Source: Lysinibacillus sp. JNUCC-52 (GTDB lineage Bacteria; Bacillota; Bacilli; Bacillales_A; Planococcaceae). From it: DNA of 64,000 nt. The translations under genes and the position numbers were made by a program. The notes under the pieces are model-generated. The model made no database searches, was not told where the DNA came from, and was given only the letters and a program-made list of their open reading frames with translations. This document shows, piece after piece, positions 47,824 through 56,458 of the stretch (position 1 is its first letter; each line of letters opens with the position of its first letter). The stretch lies in contig NZ_CP065546.1 in the NCBI RefSeq assembly GCF_015999545.1, positions 3,566,001-3,630,000 on the forward strand. Reading direction: 5' to 3'.

Positions 47824-48213
47824 TTTTTCTAGGAGGATTGTAATTATTCGTAATTAAATATACAGTTGCTAAATTAAAGAATACAAATAGAAGCTTTTTT
47901 GTTCAAACTTGGTTCATTTAAAGGAAGTTTAGAATTAAAATATAGCACTTCTCAGGAGAAATCCTGGGGAGATTGCTACGTCTATTTGATAAATGAGTTT
48001 CAATTTATGTCTACGATAATTGCATTCTTCTTTTTGAAAATTACCTCCCGTTTACAAACTATCGATGACCAGATGGGACAAAATTATTGAGAAAATAGGA
48101 ATTGGTATGTTTTAGCATGTTATAAGGTAAAAATGATCAAAAATACATCATTGTATCTGTTATCTTAAAAAGAAATAATAGATATAGCTGAATTTATAGA
48201 CAGGGGTTATTAA
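47824..48213. other. 390-bp gap inside the defence cluster, possible decayed gene
   Basis: An AGGAGG lies at 47831 but no in-frame start follows it. Short frames, such as one of 63 codons from 47899, look like a degraded coding remnant rather than a gene. It separates the HNH/PLD pair from the nuclease/SMC pair. Confidence 0.4.
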
Positions 48214-49248
48214 ATGATTGAGGAACCGATAATTGAATCTATATTAGAAATTTCAGATGAAAAGGGCGGAGATAGCGCTCTTGATGGATTTGAATTTCAA
48301 GTATCTAGCGCGATTTATTTAGTGTTTACAGAAATTCTTTCTAATGCCGAGTGTGCATTAATTTATGAAAAAGTAGAGGATTTTATAATTATTAATGATC
48401 AAATAAATTTATATCAGGCTAAGAGTTTAAATAAGAATCTAACTCCAAATGTACTTTATTCACCTTCTCGAAAAACAAACTCTGATGACTCAGGATTATC
48501 CATTATTGAAAAAATGCATATTAATTACTTAAAAGTAAAAGAAAAAGTCCAGAATAATCGAGTTGTAAGTAATTTAATAATTTGTGAAAACCAAGTCTTC
48601 TCAAAATTACTTTCTAAGGAAGTAGAAAATATTGCTGAACTTAAAAAAATTAATTTTACCGATTTAAGTAGTGAAGCGAAATCGGACATTATTTCAGCTA
48701 CCACATTTGAGGAATATGAATGGGAAAATATTTATGCTCATAGAATTATACCAAAAAGTCGTCATGAGGAAGTAACAAGGATTTTTATAGAGGATGTTAT
48801 TTCTCAAGTTTTTGGTCAAAATAAAATAAATAGTGCTGCTTTGTATACAAGTTTAGCATTTGAGATTAAAAAGATTCGAAAGAACAAAACGATTTTGACA
48901 AGTGCATTTTTGTTGGAAAAAATACCTAGTTTTAGCGAGTTAGATAATCAATTAAACTTTAATGATTATGTTTACTTATTAAATGACATTGATAAAAGAA
49001 ATATCAAAGTACCAATTAGCTTTATGCAAATTCAAAACAATTTATTAATTAGAAATCATCCTATTCAGAATGATTATACTCAAATTAAGAATTTAGTAAC
49101 TCAAAATGATTGTGAAAATGTTGATGACATTGTAATGAAAATTGAAACAGAAGATGAATTTACATTAATAAAATTTAGGTTAAAAAGACATGAATTATTA
49201 GCACTCATTTTAATAGTAATAGCGAGAGAGGTGATACAATGCAATTAG
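48214..49248 (+). CDS. Cap4/DUF4297-like dsDNA nuclease effector
   Basis: The N-terminus of this 344-residue protein shows the Cap4-type PD-(D/E)xK pattern: GFEFQ at 25-29, Glu55-Asp56 in EKVEDF, and Gln68-x-Lys70 in YQAKS. This nuclease is the effector in Lamassu-Cap4, CBASS and ABC-three-component systems. The C-terminal 120 residues are unassigned and could hold the third (LmuC/middle) component fused. It overlaps the SMC-like gene by 10 nt, which strongly implies that the products work together. Confidence 0.72.
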   Translation: MIEEPIIESILEISDEKGGDSALDGFEFQVSSAIYLVFTEILSNAECALIYEKVEDFIIINDQINLYQAKSLNKNLTPNVLYSPSRKTNSDDSGLSIIEKMHINYLKVKEKVQNNRVVSNLIICENQVFSKLLSKEVENIAELKKINFTDLSSEAKSDIISATTFEEYEWENIYAHRIIPKSRHEEVTRIFIEDVISQVFGQNKINSAALYTSLAFEIKKIRKNKTILTSAFLLEKIPSFSELDNQLNFNDYVYLLNDIDKRNIKVPISFMQIQNNLLIRNHPIQNDYTQIKNLVTQNDCENVDDIVMKIETEDEFTLIKFRLKRHELLALILIVIAREVIQCN

Positions 49249-50915
49249 TTATAAATGAGTTTTCGATATTATCTCCATCAATAGAGAAAGCTTTTAATGA
49301 AAAGTTTAGGTCTGGTGTAAATCTAATTGTAGGGGAAAAAGATACAGGGAAATCTACTTTAGCTAGATCTATATTATATACATTTGGTTGTGATGTTAAA
49401 GGATTAGATTTGATTACTTCATCACCAAATAATATATACATATTAGATTTTAATATTGATAATGATCGTTATCTCTTGGTAAGACAAAAATTAAAACAGG
49501 GAAGAGGTAAAAATTGTTTTAAACTCTTACAATATAAAAATAAAGAATTACTTACTTATTACGATACTACGAGTTTTAAGGAAAAATTAAATGAATTATT
49601 GAATATTAAATTATCTACACTTGATAAAAATGGAATAGAAACAAAGTTATTTCCCAATCATATTTTTTTACCTTTTTATACTGATCAAGATAATAGCTGG
49701 CAGTCTTATTTAAAAGATACCTTTTCTAATATAAATTTTATTTCTGACTATAAAAAATTGATTTTAGAATACTTTACTGGAGCGAGAAGTAACAATTACT
49801 ACGATTTAATACTTCGTAAAAATAAATTAAAAAGAGAATTGCAAAATTTAGAAGCAATAATTAAAAGTAAGGAATTAATTATAGAAGAGAACCTTAGGAA
49901 TATAAAAATTTTAGAAGATATTGATATAAATAATTTTAAAAAAAATTATGAAATAGTATTAAAATTGTTTAATTCAGTTATAGAAACAGAACATCAATTA
50001 AAAGACCAATTAAATCAAAATATCTTCGAAAAAAATTCATTGAAAGAAATGGAAGATTCAATTAATAGTTCAATTGAAGTTATGATAGAAGAAAATATGA
50101 AAAAAGAGTGTCCAACATGTAATCAAAGCATTTTTAATACAATTGAAGATAATTATAGTTTACAAATAGCTAAACAAAATTTAATTCAAGAACGTGAAAA
50201 AATAAAAATGCAATTACATGATGTTCAAAAAAATATAGATAACCTTTTAGAAGAGTTAAACCAGACAGTAATGACAAATAAAGAGTATGAAGAGAAATTG
50301 AATGCCAATGCAAATGTAGTATCGATGGCTGAAAGAGCTGATAGTTACGCCCTTTCTAGAATAAATATTCGACTTGAAGAAGAATTAGAGGGATTGCTTG
50401 GGGATAAAGTGGGTGTGGAATCAAAATTAGATGTTATAGAAACTTCTTTAAAAGAATTGAACTCCATTGATGTTGCTTCTAAATATAAAAAGCTAATGAT
50501 AAAAGCGTTTGAAGAGCTTAACATTAAATTTTCTTTTAATAATTACTATAATTCCAATTTAGAATCAGTAAATATAAATTTGTCTGGAGCTTCAAAAGTT
50601 CAAGCTTTTATAGCACAATATGTTTCTATATATCAAATGAGCCAGGATAATAAAGAAGTAATAGATATTCCTATGTTTATTGATACTTTTTTAAAAGACG
50701 ATTTTAATAATATAGAAATTGAAAAAACAGTGTCATTTATATTTTCAAAATTAGAAGACCAACATCAATCTTTCGTTTTTATTTCAAATAATGAGCAAAC
50801 TTTAAAATCCGTGGAGGGTTATAATTTTGCTAGAATCGATCTAGAGGAACCATTTAATATTTTTAATAAAGGATACAAAGAAATTTTTGAAAGATTTGAA
50901 TCTATTCTTAAATAA
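49239..50915 (+). CDS. SMC/Rad50-like ABC ATPase with zinc hook
   Basis: The 558-residue protein has Walker A GEKDTGKST at 32-40, long coiled-coil arms, a hook CPTC (Cys291, Cys294), a degenerate signature LSGASKVQAF and Walker B-like IDIPMFIDTFL, with a D-loop region and FIFISNNEQ. It resembles LmuB of Lamassu and the ATPase of ABC-three-component systems, which sense DNA ends or replication intermediates and release the nuclease partner. It is shorter than RecN or Rad50. Confidence 0.75.
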   Translation: MQLVINEFSILSPSIEKAFNEKFRSGVNLIVGEKDTGKSTLARSILYTFGCDVKGLDLITSSPNNIYILDFNIDNDRYLLVRQKLKQGRGKNCFKLLQYKNKELLTYYDTTSFKEKLNELLNIKLSTLDKNGIETKLFPNHIFLPFYTDQDNSWQSYLKDTFSNINFISDYKKLILEYFTGARSNNYYDLILRKNKLKRELQNLEAIIKSKELIIEENLRNIKILEDIDINNFKKNYEIVLKLFNSVIETEHQLKDQLNQNIFEKNSLKEMEDSINSSIEVMIEENMKKECPTCNQSIFNTIEDNYSLQIAKQNLIQEREKIKMQLHDVQKNIDNLLEELNQTVMTNKEYEEKLNANANVVSMAERADSYALSRINIRLEEELEGLLGDKVGVESKLDVIETSLKELNSIDVASKYKKLMIKAFEELNIKFSFNNYYNSNLESVNINLSGASKVQAFIAQYVSIYQMSQDNKEVIDIPMFIDTFLKDDFNNIEIEKTVSFIFSKLEDQHQSFVFISNNEQTLKSVEGYNFARIDLEEPFNIFNKGYKEIFERFESILK

Positions 50916-50953
50916 AGATTTAATTCTTTATATTATATTTTCAACAGTTAAAA

Positions 50954-51000
50954 AAGACGCGCAAATGTTGTTTAATCAAGAATTTGTGCGTCTTATACTT
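50954..51000 (+). terminator. Terminator after the nuclease/SMC pair
   Basis: AAGACGCGCAAAT (50954-50966) pairs with ATTTGTGCGTCTT (50982-50994) with one G-U pair. The following sequence is T-rich. It separates the SMC gene from the next unit. Confidence 0.75.
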
Positions 51001-51060
51001 TTACAATCAAAAATCTAGAATTTTTGTGTTGATTTTGAATATTTAATGGAAGTGATATAG

Positions 51061-52719
51061 ATGAATAAAATAGAAGTAGCTACATGGCCTTTTCAAGATA
51101 GAAGTTTAAATAAAATTGGTAATAATGAAATGTTTTTAAATTATCCCGTTATTTATATATTAAATGGATCTAGAGAAGCTTATATAGGTGAAACGGTTTA
51201 CTTTAAAAAACGTATGCGAGCTCATATGAAAAATAAAAATAGGAATAATTTAGAATATATGCATTTGATTATGCATGAAGAATTTAATCGATCTGCAACC
51301 TTCCATCTCGAAACAAAATTAATAAATTATTTTTTAGGCGATGAAAAATATAAGCTACAAAATAAAAGTAAGATTACAAATGATTTTACACATAACTATT
51401 ACAATAAATCATTTTATGATCAATCAGTATTTAAAGAGCTTTGGAATAGACTATATGAAAAAGGCATTGTAACAAATCAACTTCATATTATAGAAAATAA
51501 AGATATATTTAAACTATCACCATTCAAAGAGTTGTCATTAGATCAATTAGATTTAAAAGAAAAGGTACTAAAGTTTTGTGAGGAACAAGTTCAATTACAA
51601 CAAAGTGAATATGGAAGTTTATTTGTTATTAAAGGTGAAGCTGGAGTCGGAAAAAGTGTCGTATTAAGCTCGATTTTTAATACAATTCAAGAATATATTT
51701 CAGAAGCGTCTTCGCCTCTTTATAAAACGGAAAATTATTTAGTTGTGAATCATGAAGAGATGTATAAAACATATAAAGGAATTGCATCCCAATTAAAGCA
51801 TCTCAAGGCTAAAAATTTTGCAAAGCCAACACCTTTAATAAATCAATTAAAAAAGCAAAATAAAAAAGTAGATATTATTCTAGTAGACGAAGCACATTTG
51901 TTATTAACTAGACCAGATACATATAATAATTTTTATGCAGAAAATCAGTTAGAAGAGTTGTTAAAACTTGCTAAAATTGTGGTGATAGTATATGACGATA
52001 ATCAGGTACTAAAATTAAAAAGTTTATGGAAAGAGCTCACTTTAGAAAGCATAATTGGTAAAAGTTCATTTACACAATATTATGAGTTGACAAATCAGTT
52101 CCGTATGCAAGCAAATGATGATGTAATAGGCTGGATTAATCAATTTAAACAAAAATGTTTATTACCTTTACCGTATGATGAAAATTATGAATTGGAAATA
52201 TTTGCGACGTTAAAAGAGATGCATGAAGCAATTATTGAAAAAAATAATAAGTATGGATTAAGTCGCGTTGTTTCTACATTTGATTTTTTACATAAAAAAG
52301 ATGGTGGAGTATATTACGTTAAAGAAGATAATGGAGATTATCAAATTCCATGGAATATAACAGATAGTAAATATACTTGGGCTGAGAAAGCTTCTACAGT
52401 AAATGAAGCTGGTTCTATTTACACTATTCAAGGATTTGATCTGAATTATGTGGGAGTAGTTTTAGGCCCATCTATTTCTTTTGATGAGCAATCAAATCAA
52501 TTGGTTATAAAAACAGAAGCTTATAAAGATGTAGGGGCATATTCAGGCATAGAAGGAATTGAGAATGCTGAATTAGCAAAAGAAAGAATAATATTAAATT
52601 CCATAAATATTTTGATGAAGCGTGGGATTAAAGGATTATTTTTATATGCAAGCGATGATGTATTACGAAATAGACTATTACAAGATCGAAATGCAAAAGG
52701 TAAAATTAGAGGAAATTAA
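51061..52719 (+). CDS. GIY-YIG nuclease - DUF2075 (Schlafen-type) helicase fusion
   Basis: In this 552-residue protein residues about 28-105 form a GIY-YIG endonuclease: VIYIL at 30-34, YIG at 41-43, Arg51 and catalytic Glu84 (HLETKLI). Residues about 180-550 form a DUF2075 P-loop helicase with Walker A GEAGVGKS at 192-199, DEAH at 276-279, an arginine-containing FRMQ motif and GSIYTIQGFDLNYVGVVLGP. The fusion would couple DNA or RNA translocation to cutting. It lies downstream of a terminator and 163 bp before the RecQ-like gene. Confidence 0.78.
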   Translation: MNKIEVATWPFQDRSLNKIGNNEMFLNYPVIYILNGSREAYIGETVYFKKRMRAHMKNKNRNNLEYMHLIMHEEFNRSATFHLETKLINYFLGDEKYKLQNKSKITNDFTHNYYNKSFYDQSVFKELWNRLYEKGIVTNQLHIIENKDIFKLSPFKELSLDQLDLKEKVLKFCEEQVQLQQSEYGSLFVIKGEAGVGKSVVLSSIFNTIQEYISEASSPLYKTENYLVVNHEEMYKTYKGIASQLKHLKAKNFAKPTPLINQLKKQNKKVDIILVDEAHLLLTRPDTYNNFYAENQLEELLKLAKIVVIVYDDNQVLKLKSLWKELTLESIIGKSSFTQYYELTNQFRMQANDDVIGWINQFKQKCLLPLPYDENYELEIFATLKEMHEAIIEKNNKYGLSRVVSTFDFLHKKDGGVYYVKEDNGDYQIPWNITDSKYTWAEKASTVNEAGSIYTIQGFDLNYVGVVLGPSISFDEQSNQLVIKTEAYKDVGAYSGIEGIENAELAKERIILNSINILMKRGIKGLFLYASDDVLRNRLLQDRNAKGKIRGN

Positions 52720-52882
52720 AATGGAGAATTTGTATAATTATAAATTTTTGAAAATCAACTTTTTAATGCCTGTATAAATACCTTATTTATATTGCACTAT
52801 TAAAAGTGTTAGATAGAAAATGATAGTGTTCTTATTAAACTGTTTATTTAATGATAATTAATCACTATATTGGAGGCTCAAT

Positions 52883-55800
52883 ATGAACTACGAAAAGTAT
52901 ATTTTAGAATACATAACTAATATTGATGTTACTGAGGAAAAAATCTTTTTCTTTAAAGGATTTCCTAAAGAGTTCTATGACCAATTAATACAACACAATG
53001 AGTTCCCAAGATTTACCGACTGTTCTATAGATTATGTATTCCAAAAAGGTATGGAAGTAAAACCTCTTGTAGTGTCACTGATGATGTATAACAGACAAGT
53101 AAGCTGGGGAACATATGAAGAACTAATAGCAATTTCTCAAACAATTAATGATATCTCTACTATTTATAAAGGGAAAATTGAGATTATTAATAATAACTTA
53201 TATCAGGGTTACTATGAAAGCTATTCGAGTTCATTAGTTGAGATTTTAGATAACATTTCTATTGAAAATGAAGAAACTGTTTATGACTTATATTATTCGG
53301 ATTATAAAATGTTTAACTCAAGTATTTTAGTTGAGTATATTTTAAAGCATGAAGAAAATGAACTAGGCTTACCTATAACAGAAAAAAACTTCTTTACTAA
53401 GGAAATTATTTTAGTAGATATTCCGAGTGAAGAAGTATCGAAAATAACAGAAAATGAGATAAATCAAATAGTTTATACTTGCTTAACCGGTGAGTATGAC
53501 AATGTTGATTTTATTGTAAATACTCTGCCTTCTAATGATGAAACATTATTTAAAAGATTAAATATATTAAATGAACTTTTTCAAAATTCAACTATAAGAT
53601 TTTATAGTGGGAAATCTGCGAAAAAAATTAAAAGACCTATTGAAGAGCATTTGAGTTATTTTAAAAAACATTGGGGGGAAGATAAAGAGTATAGAAATGC
53701 TTTATTCTATAAGGATCCAGATTTATCCCTAGAGACTATTAATATTAATCAAGGGGATATAATTAGTGACGTTTTAGTACAATGTGAAAATAGTAGAAAT
53801 GTAAAGGATGGAATTTTTAAATCCTCGGATATTATAATAACTGCTCCTACAGGTGCTGGTAAATCATTGTTTTTCCAAGTACCTGGTATTGTATTACATG
53901 AAAAATATAAAGAGGTAACGATTGTTGTAACGCCTTTACAAGCTTTAATGAGAGACCAAGTAGAGAAATTGAATATTGAAAGAAAAATTCCTTTTGCTAC
54001 TTTCATTAACTCAGAAATTAGTTTTGATGAAAGAAGATCAAGAATAGATGGGATTAAAAATGGAGAATATTCAATTGTATATCTATCTCCAGAATTATTA
54101 TTATCCTCATCTATTGAGGATTTAATAGGGGAAAGAAGAATAGGCCTATTTGTAGTAGATGAAGCCCATTTAGTAACCTCATGGGGAAGAGATTTCAGAG
54201 TAGATTATTGGTTCTTAGGAGATTATCTAGATAAAATTAGAAATGCAGGTTATTACTTAGACAAATCTAAAAAAAGGAAGTTTCCAATTTTAATATTAAC
54301 TGCAACCGCTATATACGGAGGTGAAGACGATGAGATTGGGGAACTTATTGAAAGTCTTCATTTAAATATCGACCAATCTGATCATATGTATCTAGGGTAT
54401 GGTCGCAAAGATAATATTAGTTTTAATATAGTGCCACATTCTGCAAATAAAAGTGAAAAAGAACAGAAAAATAAATTTGTTTTAAATAGAATTAAAGATT
54501 TCATTAATAAAAGAGAAAAGACAATTATTTATTGCCCTTATACTAAACAAGTAGATGAAATTTATAATTTGTTTTATGCGAAAGACGAACATCTAGCATC
54601 TTATCTTGGTATATATCATGGGAAGTTAGCTCCTCACGATAAAGAGGAAACCTATCGTAAATTTAAATCTAATCAGTTGGTAGTAATGATTGCAACTAAA
54701 GCATTTGGTATGGGTATCGACATAGATGATGTTTCAAATGTTTATCATTATGCTCCTACTGGAACATTGGCTGACTACGTTCAAGAAATAGGAAGAGCAG
54801 CAAGACAGTTAGACAAAGGTTATGCAATTATGGATTTTATTACAGGTAAAGATATGAAGTATGCTAAGACTTTATGGGGTTTAGGTGGAATAAAGCAATA
54901 TCAAGTAAAAGAAATAGCTAATGTTCTTTATAAAACTTATAAAAAAAATAAGAAAAGAAATTTATTAATTTCACCAGAATCATTTTCACATATATTTGAT
55001 AGTAATGAAGTAGATGCAAAAGTAAAAAGTGGTTTGATGCTTTTGACAAATGATTTATTGAATAAATTCCACTTTAAAGCTATAACGATTAGACCTAAGG
55101 CAATGTATACAACCCAATATATTAGTGTAAATAATTCGATAGAAGAAGAGTTTTTAAAACAATATGGTAACTATATTTCTTTGATTGATGTTAATAAATG
55201 TAGACAGGAAAGTGGCTTCGGTACAAGAGAGGACCTTCAGATAACTCTTTTAGGTAATATATATGAGATCGATCTAGGTAGATTATGGGAGGAGAAATTT
55301 GATAATTTAACGTTCCCACAATTTAAGTATAAATTTTTTAATAATGAATTATTTGTTTTTAATGAGCGTATCATCCCTAAAATGAAACTAGTAATTGATT
55401 ACTCCGAAAACGGATATGATAATGTACTATCAGATTTTTTAAATATAGCTTCTAAGATTCAAAATACTTTTTTAAGCATTGCAAGAGAATATAATAAAAA
55501 AGAATTCAGCTTTAAAGATTTCTATGACCGTTTTAGTTCATTGTTCGAAGAGAAGGATAAGCCAAAACAAGAATTTGTAAGAATTTTATTAGATATGTTT
55601 TGTTTTGAGGGAATTGCTTTGGATTCATCAGGGCAATCTATATGGAAATTTGTTCAAAAGAGAAAAAAAGAAAACAATTTAGAAGTAAATTATAAATTGG
55701 TAACAAATAAATATAATTATGTTCACAGCAATTTGAAAAGGTTTATTGGCGATGCCACTCCTAATCAAGGAGAAAATGAACATATAGTGTATATAAATAT

Positions 55801-56458
55801 TCCTGAAAAAGGTCACGAAAATAGAGATTTTAAGATACTATTGGCTTCGATTTTACAATTATTTAACTTGGCTTCATTTGAAATTCAAGGAGGTAAAAAT
55901 GCACAGATTTTTGTTCGAATAAATGATCCATTAAAACTTTATCAAATATTAAATGCAAAAAGTTATACTAATAATATTCTTCATGGAATCACTCAAAAGC
56001 ACGATAAATCAATTAATTTTATGAACAAATTTTTAGGTGTTAATTTTGAAGATCGGGAAAGATGGGACATTATAGAACACTATTTCTTAGGGAGAAATGA
56101 TTGGGTAAATCAAAAACTAAATCAATTTTCACCAAAGGAGATTCATAGTAAGCCAACTCAATTGAAAATTAAGGAAATGGGGGAAAATACAATTGAGTAC
56201 TATGAAAAATGGGATGATCTCGAATATGGTCAGATATTTAAATCCTTATCCATTCCATTACCGGATTTCTTGGGGACAGTTATTACAATTGAAAATAACG
56301 ATTATAATTTAGAATATTTTTGGAGAGACTTGAATATAGGTATAGTATCTTCTGCAAAAAAAATACCTGAAAAAAATATAGGGTTAACTTTCATGAGGTT
56401 ATTAAATTTTGATGAAATTGATTCTACATCTTTGAGTAAATTATTTGGGAGTGAATGA
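52883..56458 (+). CDS. Large RecQ-like superfamily 2 helicase
   Basis: The 1191-residue protein has a 300-residue N-terminal region without a known domain. A RecQ-type helicase core follows (Walker A APTGAGKS at 321-328, TPLQALMRDQ, DEAH at 426-429, LTATA, YHGKL, ATKAFGMGID, QEIGRAAR at 634-641), and then about 500 C-terminal residues that I cannot assign. It is twice the length of ordinary RecQ and lacks a recognisable zinc-binding RQC or HRDC. Its stop overlaps the NERD gene start (ATGA). It is most like phage-defence helicases such as DpdF in general layout, without the partner Dpd genes. Confidence 0.72.
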   Translation: MNYEKYILEYITNIDVTEEKIFFFKGFPKEFYDQLIQHNEFPRFTDCSIDYVFQKGMEVKPLVVSLMMYNRQVSWGTYEELIAISQTINDISTIYKGKIEIINNNLYQGYYESYSSSLVEILDNISIENEETVYDLYYSDYKMFNSSILVEYILKHEENELGLPITEKNFFTKEIILVDIPSEEVSKITENEINQIVYTCLTGEYDNVDFIVNTLPSNDETLFKRLNILNELFQNSTIRFYSGKSAKKIKRPIEEHLSYFKKHWGEDKEYRNALFYKDPDLSLETININQGDIISDVLVQCENSRNVKDGIFKSSDIIITAPTGAGKSLFFQVPGIVLHEKYKEVTIVVTPLQALMRDQVEKLNIERKIPFATFINSEISFDERRSRIDGIKNGEYSIVYLSPELLLSSSIEDLIGERRIGLFVVDEAHLVTSWGRDFRVDYWFLGDYLDKIRNAGYYLDKSKKRKFPILILTATAIYGGEDDEIGELIESLHLNIDQSDHMYLGYGRKDNISFNIVPHSANKSEKEQKNKFVLNRIKDFINKREKTIIYCPYTKQVDEIYNLFYAKDEHLASYLGIYHGKLAPHDKEETYRKFKSNQLVVMIATKAFGMGIDIDDVSNVYHYAPTGTLADYVQEIGRAARQLDKGYAIMDFITGKDMKYAKTLWGLGGIKQYQVKEIANVLYKTYKKNKKRNLLISPESFSHIFDSNEVDAKVKSGLMLLTNDLLNKFHFKAITIRPKAMYTTQYISVNNSIEEEFLKQYGNYISLIDVNKCRQESGFGTREDLQITLLGNIYEIDLGRLWEEKFDNLTFPQFKYKFFNNELFVFNERIIPKMKLVIDYSENGYDNVLSDFLNIASKIQNTFLSIAREYNKKEFSFKDFYDRFSSLFEEKDKPKQEFVRILLDMFCFEGIALDSSGQSIWKFVQKRKKENNLEVNYKLVTNKYNYVHSNLKRFIGDATPNQGENEHIVYINIPEKGHENRDFKILLASILQLFNLASFEIQGGKNAQIFVRINDPLKLYQILNAKSYTNNILHGITQKHDKSINFMNKFLGVNFEDRERWDIIEHYFLGRNDWVNQKLNQFSPKEIHSKPTQLKIKEMGENTIEYYEKWDDLEYGQIFKSLSIPLPDFLGTVITIENNDYNLEYFWRDLNIGIVSSAKKIPEKNIGLTFMRLLNFDEIDSTSLSKLFGSE

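Noticed and set aside
47899..48090. 63-codon ORF inside the defence cluster
   Set aside because: No ribosome binding site and no convincing family; better explained as a decayed remnant.
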